Of a stretch of DNA of 64,000 bases, positions 46,308 to 58,239 are shown piece by piece. The notes under the pieces are model-generated. The model worked only from the letters and a program-made list of their open reading frames with translations. It had not been told where the DNA came from and ran no database searches. The translations under genes were made by a program, and so were the position numbers. Each line of letters begins with the position of its first letter. Position 1 is the stretch's first letter. The stretch covers positions 533,501-597,500 of the forward strand of contig BROG01000440.1 in assembly GCA_030159075.1 (NCBI GenBank), read 5' to 3'. This stretch comes from Atrina japonica. Lineage: Eukaryota; Mollusca; Bivalvia; Pterioida; Pinnidae.

Positions 46308-46674
46308 TCAGATATCAAAGTATAAATCATTAGGATGTCCGGGGTAAACAAAAACTCTTGAAATCAAGAGGTGGGATCAGATGCCATGGGGGAGTAAGCA
46401 CCCCCTGTCGATCGGTCCCTTAGTCGTGAGCCCACAGTCAAATTAAAATGAAATACGTGAGGAACGAATCCTCGTCATAATTGGTACAGACGTTTCAACA
46501 AAAGACATCGAACAGGTAACTCAACATTTCATTTAGTGAAACATAGTAATCGCAAACAAGAATATTAAACCGACCATAAACTTTGCGAAACGTTGACATC
46601 AAACGTGGTTTTCGATATCCCTGTGTCAATGATTTGTCAGTGAGTAGTTTACCTCTGTATATGAAATGTTCATA
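46308..46674 (-). mobile_element. PLE-type copy truncated just upstream of the 28-bp segment
   Basis: Full 3' tail (CAGATATCAAAGTATAAATC, AAATCAAGAGGTGGGATCAG, GAGCCCACAGTCAAATTAAAATG, AATTGGTACAGACG) then the last ~60 codons of the RT ORF (YEHFIYRGKLLTD, GYRKPRLMSTFRK). Homology stops at about 46674, about 10 bp beyond the 28-bp segment (46637-46664). The 67-codon minus frame 46495-46698 is this fragment plus a few foreign residues. Confidence 0.82.
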
Positions 46675-46954
46675 GTTATTTTGCTTTTCATTTTGCAAGT
46701 AAAAAAAAATGGCCAGTGCGTTAGGTCGTGCCCTGTTAAGCCCTCACTGGTATGTGAATATTTTATAAGAAATTTATTTCATTTGACATTGGCATGGATA
46801 AACTATTCAAATACCCCAGAACACTGCTGTGTTAAAATGATAATATTAGTGTCATTTATTTCAATTTTATTGGCAGAAACACTAATCGAGCAGAATTGGA
46901 CTAAGACTATATAGTCTTAATAATATTCTGCTTTTCTAGACATTATTGACTCCT

Positions 46955-47600
46955 GCTATGTTCCAGTGATAACTTCATTGTTGACTACTGATATGACCCG
47001 ATGAGGACTACATTTTTACCAATAAATATGTTCCGGTGTTGATTGCATTAATGGTTACAGATGTGTTCCAGCGATGACTACATTTTTAACAACAAATATG
47101 TTCCGGTGTTGACTGCATTAATGATTACTGATGTGTTCCGGTGTTGACTACATTTTTGACAACAAAAATGTTCCGGTATTGACTGCATTTATTGTTACTG
47201 ATGTGTTCAATAGATGACTACATTTTTTATAATAAATATGTTCCGGTATTGGCTACATTAATGATTGCTAAATAGATATGTTCCGGTGATACCTACATTA
47301 TTGATAACAAGTATGTACCGGTGATGACTACATTATTTATTGCTAAAATGTTCCGGTGATTGCTACATTATTGACAAAAAATATGTTCCGGTGATGACTA
47401 ATCACTGCTTACGTATTGACCACCAATATATTCTAGTTATGGCTACACTATACCATAATACATGATGACTACATTATTGACTACTACAATGTACGGGTTT
47501 TGATTAAATTAATAACAATATAATCCGGTAATGACTATTTTATAGATTACTCAAATGTCCCGGTGTTAATTATATATTAATAACAACTGAATTAATTATG
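46955..47600. repeat. 35-bp (70-bp dimer) minisatellite
   Basis: Units begin (A/G)TGTTCCGGTG(T/A)TGACT, then alternate GCATTAATG(A/G)TTACTGATGT with ACATTTTT(G/A)ACAACAAATAT, giving a 70-bp dimer. It decays toward 47450-47600. Confidence 0.85.
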
Positions 47601-47639
47601 TTTCTGCGATGCCTGCATTAATGGCAACTTATTTGTTTC

Positions 47640-48360
47640 GTTGAAGACTATATTATTTACAAGTGGTATATTGCAAAGACCGATTAAAGATTTATTGGCG
47701 GTGTGTTCAAATGAAAATGAAAGGTCCCAAATATAACTACATTTAAGCATAACTTGTAAGTTTAAACGTGAACAGGAAACAAAATGCACGACTATGGGAG
47801 TATCTTGTTGGAACAAAATTAATCTTACTTAATCTGTCCCCATCGTTTTTTTACTAATCTTTGTGGTAATTTATTGGGTGAGGTATAATCCATAGATAAA
47901 AAGGGCAACTCTGTAAGGTACTTCTAATAAGATCTTTACTTGCGGTTGTACAAATATTTATTAATACTTCATAGGGGGTTCATAGACAGTTGCCATATCT
48001 GGGTGCGCGTGTGATTAACGACTCTTTAAAACTGCCCAAGAGGTATACACACCTGTTATCGTGTACACAAAAGACTCCTAAAAATAAAATAATCAAATGT
48101 TGACCTTGCATACTTCAATGCGCAAAATGTTAAGAAGATATTGCATCTTTAGATGTTTATGTGAGATCGTAAATCTGGTAAAACTATACTGTCAATATCC
48201 CGAATACTTTCATTGCTTGATAGCGTCCACATTGCTGGCTCGGTTTTTTCATATAAGGACAGATATTATCTTCTAATTATAAAGTGGTAATGAACGCAGT
48301 ACACCCAAACAGTTCAATTTTGGTGATTAAGCAAATATTAATTATTCTGGATTCGAGCAA
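47640..48360. other. intergenic, nothing recognised
   Basis: Only a 74-codon minus frame (47592-47816) that starts in the minisatellite edge. No domain. Confidence 0.4.
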
Positions 48361-48363
48361 AAT

Positions 48364-48366
<3 letters not shown>

Positions 48367-48440
<74 letters not shown>
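48367..48440. repeat. (CA)n microsatellite with CGCCCGCGCGC edge
   Basis: CA dinucleotides followed by a short GC-rich alternating purine-pyrimidine block. Confidence 0.95.
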
Positions 48441-48441
<1 letters not shown>

Positions 48442-48449
48442 CCGCGCGC

Positions 48450-49470
48450 TTAGATACATACAAACACAGAAATCGACAGGACACATGTACTTACTGTTAG
48501 AATTCTTTTGTCGAATTTTTTTTTTAGAGTTTTTGAATTAACTTAGCTATATAAAACAATGTTCAATATAATTCAAATGTTGATAAATTACCCATAGTCC
48601 TTATTAAACCCGGAATGCATCCGGATATTTACGTGGGGGTTACCTCAGCGAATCTAACGTTCTTACATTTACAGTATCAATAAGGAAAAAGTGTGCTTTT
48701 ATAATCATCTTGGCTTATAGCGAATTTGTTGGTGTTAGGGCTAATTTATAAAGATAAAAAAAGGTCGTTTTTTAGTTTTCAGTCGATTACTTACCTTGGT
48801 AAATATTCATAGTGAGTAAGAAAACACTCATCGGGGACCTTAGTACATGACATTGATCATCCCAATGAAAGAAAGCGAACCTTGTTTAACTCATTCTCCC
48901 CAAGAGATACATTTGGACTAGTCTAAATCATTGATTTATAGAATATTCTATTGTTTTACAGGGGTAGATGAGTTAGGTAATTCAAAAAATTTTGTCAAAA
49001 TTTTAATTACTTTCGGTTTTGTTATATTTGTTTTTGCAACGAACAGAATATATTCTATTTGTGTTCTCATTTTTTTTTTAGAATTTTCAAATGTAAAACC
49101 ACACAAAATGATTCTCTTAACAAATTGTCACGAACCTGTCTTTTTGTATATCAGTTGAACGATTTACTTTATAAACATGGGTATACATACTGTTTAAAAA
49201 TAACACGTAAATCTTCCTGTGATAAACTGCATGAATGTTGAGTTTTAAAAAAAATCGGTCACATTGTAAATCATGAGCTTTGGAAAAAGCGAAAGGGCTT
49301 TACTTTCGAAGATAAAACAGTTCAAAATATTGGAATATACGTCGACATAACCGTCCACATTACAGTTGTAGATATCAGGAGACCAGAGCACGATTAAAAG
49401 TATAGTGCATATAGACGTTATCATATTTTGTTTGTTGTTTTACATCCCGTCAAGAATTTTTCACTTTTAT
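48450..49470. other. intergenic, nothing recognised
   Basis: Short plus frames at 48931-49158 and 49059-49241 overlap in different phases. No gene seen. Confidence 0.4.
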
Positions 49471-49476
49471 TGAGAT

Positions 49477-49750
49477 GTCACCAGCTTTAGATAAAGTACC
49501 ACAAATATTGGCCTGTGTTATGGACTGACGCCAATGTATTGAGGATTTGTTTACGTGCCACGCCTGCCGTGTCATGTGACCTCGGTTTTAAGTCTCATCC
49601 AAAATGACCTGCAACTTTCAAATCGTATACCGAGAGCTTGGTGAAGGAACACTAACATTTTTTAAAAAGTCTTTGGAATGACCCGGTACCGGAATCGAAC
49701 CCGGGACCACCTGTTGCGAGTCGAATGCTCAACCACTAGACCACTGCATG
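49477..49750 (-). mobile_element. tRNA-headed SINE
   Basis: Minus strand head: CAGTGGTCTAGTGGTTGAGC (A box) and CCCGGGTTCGATTCCGGTACC (B box GGTTCGATTCC), then a body with AACCGAGGTCACATGACACGG and GGCGTGGCACGTAAAC. The ends of the tRNA-like part do not form an acceptor stem, so it is a SINE and not a tRNA gene. Its body is related to the triplicated segment at 32457-32708. Confidence 0.8.
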
Positions 49751-50044
49751 TGGTGTTATCTAAAACAGATGGTTAAGATTGTAAACACAAGGTGCTGTGC
49801 ATATAGCCATTGTCATACTGAAATAAATATATGAAAACTGACACCACTTTTTCGAATTAAGATACTACAAGACTCGAACGATGCATGTGATGCGAATTAA
49901 GTACTATTAGAAGTATATAAATAATTCTGAAACTTTTAAATGTGTAAATTTAATACATTGTTTTTATATACTGCTAAAAATGTAATATGTGTAGACAAAG
50001 CACTGAAATTAGTCTGAAATGCGTTGCCACTGAAATAGTTCTAG

Positions 50045-50210
50045 AACGTGTGACTCACGGCGGGTGTGACCGGTCAATAGGGATGCTTACTCCTCCATTG
50101 CACCTATTCCCACCTCTTGATTTTCAGATTTCTGTATGTGTCCAGTTTCTACTTGATTTGTATATTGTCTGATGAACCTCCTGTCGATTAATACCCTGGC
50201 ATCTCTGATA
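50045..50210 (+). mobile_element. PLE-type 3' tail, isolated
   Basis: GTGACTCACGGCGGGTGTGACC, GGGATGCTTACTCCTCCATTGCACC, CCCACCTCTTGATTTTCAG and TTGATTTGTATATTGTC. No coding sequence is attached; the 61-codon frame is incidental. Confidence 0.75.
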
Positions 50211-50224
50211 ACTATATTGTAAAT

Positions 50225-50650
50225 GTAGATACACCACTGTAATACTTCTGAAACTTGTTGTAAGTTTAAGTAAATTACTGTAATACTTCTGTAAGTTGAA
50301 AGTTAAAGTAAATTACTGTAATACTTCTGAAATTTGTTGTAAGTTTAAGTAAATTACTGTAATACTTCTGAAACTTGTTGTAAGTTTAAGTAAGTTACTG
50401 TAATACTTCTGAAATTTGTTGCAAGTTTAGGTAAATTACTGTAATACTTCTGAAACTTGTTGCAAGTTTAGGTAAATTACTGTAATACTTCTGAAACTTG
50501 TTGTAAGTTTAGATAAATTACTGTAATACTTCTGAAACTTGTTGTAAGTTTAAGTAAATTACTGTAATACTTCTGAAACTTGTTGTAAGTTTAAGTAAAT
50601 TACTATAATACTTCTGAAACTTGTTGTTAGTGTTGGTAAATCGCTGATTA
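50225..50650. repeat. 41-bp minisatellite, about 10 copies
   Basis: Unit ACTGTAATACTTCTGAAACT then TGTTGTAAGTTTAAGTAAATT. The second unit is shortened and the last decays after 50640. Confidence 0.93.
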
Positions 50651-50807
50651 TGCTGCTGAAACTTGTTGTATGCTCAATTATACTGAAACTTGTGTATTTG
50701 TAGTAGATATAACAAGGAATAGCACTAAAGCTCCTCAACGTGTAGCTATCATACTGAAATACTGCTGAAAGCATTGTACATGTACTTATTATAGGTATAT
50801 ATAAAAA

Positions 50808-51605
50808 ATTTCAGATACCAAAGTATAAATCAATAGAATGTCCAGGACATAGATACAAATCCGGTAAAAATGGACAAACACGGACCTCTGGAAACCAAGA
50901 GGTGGGATCAGGTGCCATGGAGGAGTAAGCATCCCCTGTCGACCGGTCACACCCGCCGTGAGTCCACAGTCAAGTCCAATGAAACAAGTGAGGAGTGTAT
51001 CCTCGTCACAATTGGTACAGACGTCTCAACAACCGCCAACGAAAAGGCAACTCAACATTTCACTTAGTGAAACAGAGTAGTCGCAAACAAGACTATTATA
51101 CCGACCGTAAAATTTGCGGAACGTTGACATTAAACGCGGTTTTCGATATCCCTGTGTCAATAATTTGTCAGTGAGTAGTTTACCTCTGTATATGAAATCT
51201 TCATATGTTGTGCACGCCCTGGCATATCGGATCATTTGTGAAATATAAACTCCATATGCGGGTGACTGAGGGATATTACTACTTAAATGTGGAAAATTTA
51301 ATATGGGAAAGCCGAAATCGTCGCGTTTATCGTATAGCTTAGTTGCTAATTTCCGTCTGTGTTTATATTAAGTAAAATGTCTAAGTATGAAGCGTGTGTG
51401 TTTGATTCTGTTGTATCTTTAATTTCTAGTTCGCTGGGATATATCGCATTGACATATGTATGAAAATTGTCATTATTAATTGACAAAACGTCGTCGATAT
51501 ATCTAAATGTCAAATTAAAGGACACCGCTAACTTTTTCTTCTTTTGATTCAGCAGTTTCTGAATGAAGTCTGCTTCGTATGAATAAAGGAACAGGTCGGC
51601 CAATA
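50808..51605 (-). mobile_element. PLE-type retroelement, 5'-truncated, tail and RT C-terminus
   Basis: Minus strand: begins in ADLFLYSYEADF at 51605, has FRYIDDVL intact, YLDILLN, then the rest of the ORF to the stop next to CTCAACAACCGCC at about 51026. The full younger-type tail ends CAGATACCAAAGTATAAATC at 50812. The tail here is the cleanest in the window. Confidence 0.88.
51026..51603 (-). pseudogene. RT C-terminal half with one frameshift
   Basis: Two frames, 51346-51603 and 51026-51235. Compared with sister copies, a single base is missing at AATTTCCGTCTG (about 51350; others have AATTTCCCGTCTG), which shifts the frame after NTDG. YIDD is intact. The 28-bp segment homologous to the satellite is 51168-51195. 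Confidence 0.85.
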
Positions 51606-51999
51606 AATTGTATCAATTAAATACTATTAAAATTGTATACATTTAGACATTTCTCTACTCAAATAATATCAAACATATATTCTGACATTGTCATACTGAA
51701 ACAGTTATTGAACTCTTGTTGTTGCGATATACTATTGTTATTATAAATATTTACATATAGAGATCCTAATTTTGCTAGTGGACTCAACCAAATGTCAACC
51801 TTTACAGATGAAAATCATACTTACATAGTGCAATGTTAAATACTATCATCATTGTTCGGTTTTACACATGTGTAAAACATCGAAAACAACATTATATAGC
51901 ATGTGTTATTTTCTTATTTACTTTACTGATTTTAAAAATTGTATCTAAAGTTGTTACATGTACTCTCTATCGCTATGGACTGACGTAATTGAAATGTGT

Positions 52000-52206
52000 T
52001 ATCGCCATCTCCATGGCCAATCCTATGGAAACATGGGATCACGGTTTAAAGGATCAACGGAAATACCCGTGAATTTAACTTGTTATTCCAAGCATCTGGA
52101 AATTCATTACATTTTTTGGTGTTCCGGGTGATACATGGTATCTGAACTCAAATCCAGGACTTTCCTTAAGGGCAGTCGAACGCTCCATCACTAGACCACT
52201 GTGAGC
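52000..52206 (-). mobile_element. decayed tRNA-headed SINE
   Basis: Minus strand: CACAGTGGTCTAGTGATGGAGC (A-box-like) and GGATTTGAGTTCAGATACC (B-box-like), then a body with ATCACCCGG and a GTGATCCCATGTTTCC region. Confidence 0.6.
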
Positions 52207-52360
52207 TTTTGACAATTCTGAACAATATTTAAAGCCCAACACATTTTACATCGTAAGTTTAAACATCGTATCGTAAACAGTAGTATTTCCAGATTCATCT
52301 GTACGCTAAAACTATGCAAACGAAATAATCTGTAAAATATTATGGTTAATTTCAATGCAA

Positions 52361-52364
52361 TAAT

Positions 52365-52447
<83 letters not shown>
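52361..52447. repeat. (AAT)n microsatellite
   Basis: ATA/AAT triplets with one GATAAT interruption. The 104-codon minus frame across it is a poly-isoleucine artefact. Confidence 0.95.
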
Positions 52448-52449
<2 letters not shown>

Positions 52450-54745
52450 CCAAACAAACAAAAAATAAGAATCGTTTGAATGATTTGGAAATTATCAACC
52501 ATCATGGATTTTTATCAATATTCAAACTCTTTCTGATATTATGTAACTCTTTTCACAAACATAAATGGTTAGATAATAGGCACAAGTCCCGAGCCTTTCT
52601 TTCGGAAAATTTTGACGCGTCGTGAATCATGTTGTCTCTATCATATACTGTCACTTTTATAACATGCCAGACATTAACAAGATCAAAATGGAATTTAAAC
52701 CATAACTAAATAACTAAAAGACGTTTTTTTATTTTGTTTCTCAAGGTTAATTTTAGCATGGTTTATTTCTAAATGTCGGGAAGAATGCGAAATGCACATA
52801 AATATAATGAATACAGTGATAAAGAAATAACACTGCGCCTACACAAGAAAACATTCATTGATGTAGCCTTTTTAAAGAATGTAATATAAATCACATGATT
52901 TGCATTTCATGATAGAGATACCAATCTAATGGGGAAATCTAAACGATAGCTTTAAAGGTAACGTTTTATAGATTGCCGTATTTAAGACTTAAATTTTATT
53001 TCCGCATAAATTTATGAAATGTCTTTAATAATTACATGGTCAGTTGAACATTGCATAATATCCATTTTAAAGAATATGAGTAAGTAATTAGTTAAATAGC
53101 GCAATAATTTAATTTTTTTTCTTCATGAATTTTTATATATTCAAGAATATCAAAAGCGTATTAGATACCATTACTCGTTTTCACCTTTGAGCGTGGGGAA
53201 TAGTTTTTTAAATGTCATGCAGTGAATATTGTTATCTTATCCAATAGAAAAATTTTAACATATTAAACATTTATGCTATTCTGTAAAAAGGCCCATTTAA
53301 TAATGACATCAATAAAATATTTTCTCCATCACCAGTTCCTCAAGTTCAAGACGGGCGTGAAGAGATGATGATGATGATGATGATGATGATGATAAGATGA
53401 ACCTGATATACCCAAGCAATGACCATATCATATGACACTACACTTAATAAAACCATTTAAATCACATATAAATCACAAATACAGCAAGCTTATTTAATTA
53501 TGTTTAATTTTTGTCTTTGAAAAAAAAAAATCATTCTTAAAATATCTAGTTCCCACTTTTTGATTTCCCTGAGGTGTATTTATCATGTTCCCTCTTTTTT
53601 GGTAAAACCCCTTGTAAATCAAAAAGTGGGGACATGATGAAAGTGAAATAAAAAAAATCTCAAAATATATTCGTCTTGTGAAATGCTTTTTATTAGACGC
53701 TTAATTTTGTATCGGTTTCAAAGCTATTATGTTTAACAAATAGGTTCTGCCAGTTTTTAATAATAATGATTATTTACTTTTCTATGCTGATTTTACTGAC
53801 ATAGACATCAAAGGCCAAGATAAAAGTTGTTTTTAAGACTTAGTGCGGGCTTTTCTCATCCTTTCCAGTTACAAAAACCTGTCCACAATGAAGGTCAGTT
53901 TTCATAAAAAAGTTTTCTGATAACTTAATACATTAACCGCTTTTGTTGTAGTCAAGTTATTTATAATAACTAATTTATTTTCTCCAGTCATGACCTCTAA
54001 CAACCTTGAACCAATTAAAGTATACAACAAAACCTAGCGATGTGGAACATTTCTTCAATTATAGAAAAAATATCTCTATATCTCTTATTTGCTTTTTAAC
54101 ACAATTTCATTAATCTGCCATTTGAATACTTGCCCATAATGTCTATTGCTAGTATATTGTGCGATGTAGAATAATTTTAATCAATTAGTGGCATGAAAAA
54201 GATCAAAAGTTGAGTATTGAGATGCCAGTTACTAAGACCAAATTTCATTTTTGCTCAAAGAAATATTTAATATTCAGTTATCAATTCTTTGGCTTTCCAA
54301 TGCCATTAAACTTGCCTAAAAACCAAAGAATCATAAATTAAAATATGCAAATATCGTTATTTCCAGTTAGCAACAAACACAGAGGGTAGATTAAGTAAAA
54401 AATACATATGCAGAAAAACACAAGTATTTGGTTACGAATCGAATATTTCTTACGAATATTCGAATATTGATTTTTTATACTCGGTTCAGTTTTAATTGAC
54501 ACTGAGCTCAACTGAGAAAGTCTAATTGACAGAAACGATCGTCTTGAGCATTATAACTTTGGTATTGTTTTTATAATATTGTTAACTCAGAATAATTATA
54601 TGCAATTTCGTTTTCAAATGTTTAAGAGTTGATATGACAATTCAACCAAACTCGTCCAAAATGTCTAAAAAATGAAATCATAAAATGATAATGTTGCTGA
54701 ATATCAAAATCATAGATATGACAGCATTAATAGGAAGTTTAAGGT
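52450..54745. other. AT-rich intergenic, little recognised
   Basis: Contains a (GAT)n tract at 53366-53396 and the inverted repeats at 53551-53638. Otherwise no genes, SINE heads or element fragments are seen. Confidence 0.45.
53551..53638. repeat. two overlapping inverted repeats (alternative hairpins)
   Basis: CCCACTTTTTGATTT at 53552-53566 pairs with AAATCAAAAAGTGGG at 53616-53630. The overlapping segment GGGGACATGAT (53628-53638) can instead pair with ATCATGTTCCC at 53582-53592. Confidence 0.65.
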
Positions 54746-54749
54746 TCAG

Positions 54750-54885
54750 AGGTTCTGTATACATACAGAGGTGAACATTAGACAAACATTGATCCCCAGA
54801 AAATGTAGAAATGGTATTAGGTGCCATGGAGGAATAAAAAATTCTCGATTGACCGGTCTGCCGTGAAGCCCTTAATGCAAATACA
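54750..54885 (-). mobile_element. decayed PLE-type 3' tail
   Basis: AGGTGAACATTAGACAAACATTGATCC, GGTATTAGGTGCCATGGAGGAATAA, GATTGACCGGTCTGCCGTGA. The 72-codon minus frame is incidental. Confidence 0.65.
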
Positions 54886-56165
54886 AATCCCAACAATTAA
54901 AGAATAATCCTAACCACAAGTGATGATGAAATTGTTATGTATCAGATAAAACATATTTTTTCATTTTAAATTATATTTAATAGCTGAATATAAATGCGTC
55001 AAATCAAACATCGTAATCAAATAAAAAGTTTCTTTAAGTGTCAATTTTTCTGCATTAATTCATAAAGAATTTGTAAAACATCTCACCTCTCTTTCATCTG
55101 TATACGTTTTTTTTTGGTTTTGCATCAATTCATTGATGCAATGGATGATATATTTTCAGTTAATAATACATTGTATTAATTTTTATTTTATGATGGAGAA
55201 AATAAGCAAAATATAAATACATGTATCACATGGATGATAATTAGCAATGATGTATGAATGCATTTAGTTTTGTTCCATATCTTGCAATACTACATACATA
55301 AACCACATCGCAACCGGTATGTTAATGCTTTATTTCATTACAAGGTTCAAATGATAGGATAAAAAGTATGCAAATTTCTCATATCTACACAATAATTACC
55401 TCTTATGCATGATATATAAATCACTTAGGAATTTTTAAAATTTCCTCCACTTGAAAATTAATAAACTATTGACATATTTGAAAGATTTTCAATAATAAAA
55501 TCTTGTTGAAATGAAAGTAAGCACAAGCGATTTTAAATATAAATCATTATAAAACAATGATTACTTATCTGTCATAGAAGTATTATATCTTGCGATAAAT
55601 AATTGTTACAACAGCGTGCCCGATCTGATATTTTGTATAATTTGATTTACAATATTTACCTGAACAAACATAAACTTACGTAATTCAAATACTTTGTGAT
55701 ACCACGTGAAATGCCAGATAAGTAAGAGTGTTTAGAACCTGATTGGCGAACAAACGAGTGTTTTTGAGTATAGAAAAAACACATTTTGAATTCCGAAAAT
55801 CTCGGGGGGTCTGATACATTAATATAATCTCCACTTGAACTACATAATATAATCCCCCAACAAATAACCACTAGAAATTCCATCACTATATTGCTAAATA
55901 AAGAAATTCGTACCGAGTTTCACTGGAATAATGAAATATGTGACCCTGACAAAAACGAAAAGTTATTCTAACCCGGAAAAATATTCTCTTTTTCTCGTGC
56001 ACACGACTCTAGCACGACCTACAACGGGACATAAGCTGTGGGAAAATCTTATATGGTATAAAGCTACAATGGATTTCTTAAATTGAAATCAAATAGCATT
56101 TTCAAAATATTATGAAAGTGATAATGAAAGCAAGCGGTGTCTTCAAACCCCACAACATCAATGGT
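54886..56165. other. intergenic, nothing recognised
   Basis: A 76-codon minus frame (55656-55886) has a hydrophobic start (FLVVICWGIILC) that could be read as a signal-like stretch, but nothing supports a gene. Confidence 0.4.
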
Positions 56166-56168
56166 AGT

Positions 56169-56519
56169 CAAATGGGCATTATGTCTGATTTATTTTTAAA
56201 TTCTTAACTTTTTTACTACTTTGATAGATATACAATAACAAAACAGATATACACAGGCATAAACAATTTTAAATTCTTATTTATTTTGTGAAAATTTCTT
56301 GAGAAACCCAGTTTGGCAGTTATTCAGTTGCAATTGATTAATTGAACCTCACTTTGTGTATAAGCATACACAGGACTTGACCATATTTTCACAAAATATA
56401 TAGGAATCTAACAAGATTTGTTATGCCTGTGTATAGCTCTTATTTGTTATTGTACATCATGTAAATCTAATAAAAGTAGAAAATATGTTTTGGTAAACAC
56501 AGCTAATGTCCCTTTAAAC
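56169..56519. mobile_element. MITE, second copy, without GT tract
   Basis: The right end AGCTAATGTCCCTTTAAA is conserved. The left end is worn (CAAATGGGCATTATGTCTG). The interior shares GATATACACAGGCAT, GGCA(A/G)TTATTCA(C/G)TTGCA, TTGTTATTGTACATCA, AAAGTAGAAA and GGTAAACACAG with 37700-38112. Confidence 0.8.
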
Positions 56520-56772
56520 AAAGGTAATTAACTTTTTCCTGCCGGTGACATAATTCATTAAGGATATGCAATTGTTCAATTGAAAGAACAAAATTTGAAG
56601 AATGTACACAATTATATAGTATGTACGATGAAAAAAAAATGCAATTTTTGATTTAAAATTGAAAAAAAAATTCTTTACCGAAACTTTAATTTTGATTGGA
56701 TAATAAGGTCTTAACAACAATACTGTCTGATTATATTTGTACCAGCCAATTAGCCTGGCATAAAATACTTAT

Positions 56773-57270
56773 ATGAATCACGGACTCTTACATGAGTACA
56801 TCGTTTTTGTGAATGGTGTTGGAAATCTTCTTCATTTCGTTTGGATTATGAAAACAAATTACCACGTAATGACAAAGACATATAACAGCTTTGTATATCG
56901 TTTTTCATACTTAGACATTTTACTTAATATAAACACAGACGGGAAATTAGCAACTAAGCTATACGATAAACGCGACGATTTCAGCTTTCCCATCGTAAAT
57001 TTTCCACATTTAAGTAGTAATATCCCTCAGTCACCCGCATATGGAGTTTATATTTCACAAATGATCCGATATGCCAGGGCGTGCACAACATATGAAGATT
57101 TCATATACAGAGGTAAACTACTCACTGACAAATTATTGACACAGGGATATCGAAAACCGCGTTTAATGTCAACGTTCCGCAAATTTTACTGTCGGTATAA
57201 TAGTCTTGTTTGCGACTACTCTGTTTCACTAAGTGAAATGTTGAGTTGCCTTTTCGTTGGCGGTTGTTGA
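56773..57270 (+). pseudogene. RT C-terminal fragment in frame with flanking DNA
   Basis: A 165-codon frame. Residues 1-44 are flanking sequence, and from SYLDILLNINTDGKLATKL onward it is the element's C-terminus, undamaged to FVGGC-stop. One change is noted: YGRYN is YCRYN. There is no catalytic core, so it is not an enzyme. The minus frame 57122-57427 is its shadow. Confidence 0.8.
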
Positions 57271-57495
57271 GAACGTCTGTACCAATTGTGACGAGGATAC
57301 ACTCCTCACTTGTTTCGTTGGACTTGACTGTGGACTCACGGCGGGTGTGACCGGTCGACAGGGGATGCTTATTCCTCCATGGCACCTGATCCCACCTCTT
57401 GGTTTCCAGAGGTTCTTGTTTGTCCATTTTACCGGATTTGTATCTATGTCCTGGACATTCTATTGATTTATACTTTGGTATCTGAAATTTTTATA
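56904..57495 (+). mobile_element. PLE-type retroelement, 5'-truncated, RT C-terminus and tail
   Basis: Homology starts at TCATACTTAGACATTTTAC (56904) and runs to the stop at 57270 and the younger-type 3' tail ending TTTGGTATCTGAAATTTTT at about 57490. Confidence 0.88.
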
Positions 57496-57575
57496 TTTTT
57501 AAAATACTTTTTTTCAAAGTTATACATATCGAAGAGTGTTCAGTTTATATCTTATGTGTCTCAGTGTGTGCAAGC

Positions 57576-57662
57576 GTGCACGTGTATGTATGTATGTATG
57601 TTTGTATGTATGTATGTATGTATGTATGTATGTATGTATGTATGTATGTATGTATGTATGCG
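57576..57662. repeat. (TGTA)n microsatellite
   Basis: GTATGTAT blocks directly downstream of the retroelement tail. Frame 57379-57738 runs through it and is not a gene. Confidence 0.93.
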
Positions 57663-57734
57663 TTTGTATTCATGTTTGTGTTTGTATGTATGTTTGTACA
57701 TAATATGTGCTCGTGTGTGTGTTAATCACGACTG

Positions 57735-58073
57735 GTGAAAATGTACATAGCTAAAAAGTGTAGTAGCATCAGACATTGCTATTCTTCTTGTTGCCTTCAA
57801 TTGGTCTCGGGCTGCCTACGACAGCATTCATTTGGAAATCAACTAGACAAGAATCTTTCTGTATCTGGTATAGCTAATAGACTGAATTTATTTATAGCGT
57901 TTAATCAAAGTATTTATACCTTCATTTATCTTGATCAATACGATATGTTTATAGAATCAAATGGCCGAACCGTCATTAGGTACACTGAAAAGTCTCTTTA
58001 TGTGTATCTTCTGGCCTATCCTGATACAAAAATAGTAAAACACTCAGTATTCAGAAATGTTCGGCCCCACTGA
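57735..58073 (+). CDS. unrecognised 112-codon open frame
   Basis: Longest non-repetitive frame outside the retroelement. It is cysteine-containing at the start (SSCCLQ) and otherwise of ordinary composition. No domain recognised. Its last ~15 codons run into the long inverted repeat at 58029-58233, so the end at least is unlikely to be coding. Possibly chance or a decayed element. Confidence 0.2.
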   Translation: MKMYIAKKCSSIRHCYSSCCLQLVSGCLRQHSFGNQLDKNLSVSGIANRLNLFIAFNQSIYTFIYLDQYDMFIESNGRTVIRYTEKSLYVYLLAYPDTKIVKHSVFRNVRPH

Positions 58074-58233
58074 CCTTTATCAAGCGAAAGACAAGGCACT
58101 GTATTGCTTTCTGCAATGAAGCTGTTTCGTATGCAGACATGGTACTATGTAACTATTAAATATATTATCGTCTTTCACTTGATAAAGGGGCCGACTATTT
58201 GTGAATATTGAGTGTTATATTGTTTTTTCGCAT
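58029..58233. repeat. long inverted repeat, arms about 64 bp
   Basis: The left arm 58029-58092 (AACACTCAGTATTCA, CGGCCCC, TTTATCAAGCGAAAGAC) pairs with the right arm 58170-58233 (GTCTTTCACTTGATAAAGGGGCCG, TGAATATTGAGTGTT). The left arm has 7 extra bases (ACTGACC region) and a few mismatches. The loop is about 77 bp. Foldback MITE or structured palindrome. Confidence 0.75.
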
Positions 58234-58239
58234 AAAGAA

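Noticed and set aside
49680..49750. tRNA gene on the minus strand
   Set aside because: A and B boxes are good, but no acceptor stem pairs and a SINE body follows. It is a SINE head.
57122..57427. 101-codon minus-strand frame (and relatives at 50870-51067 +, 24223-24405 +)
   Set aside because: Antisense shadows of the element's 3' tail and C-terminus. They recur only because the DNA is repeated.
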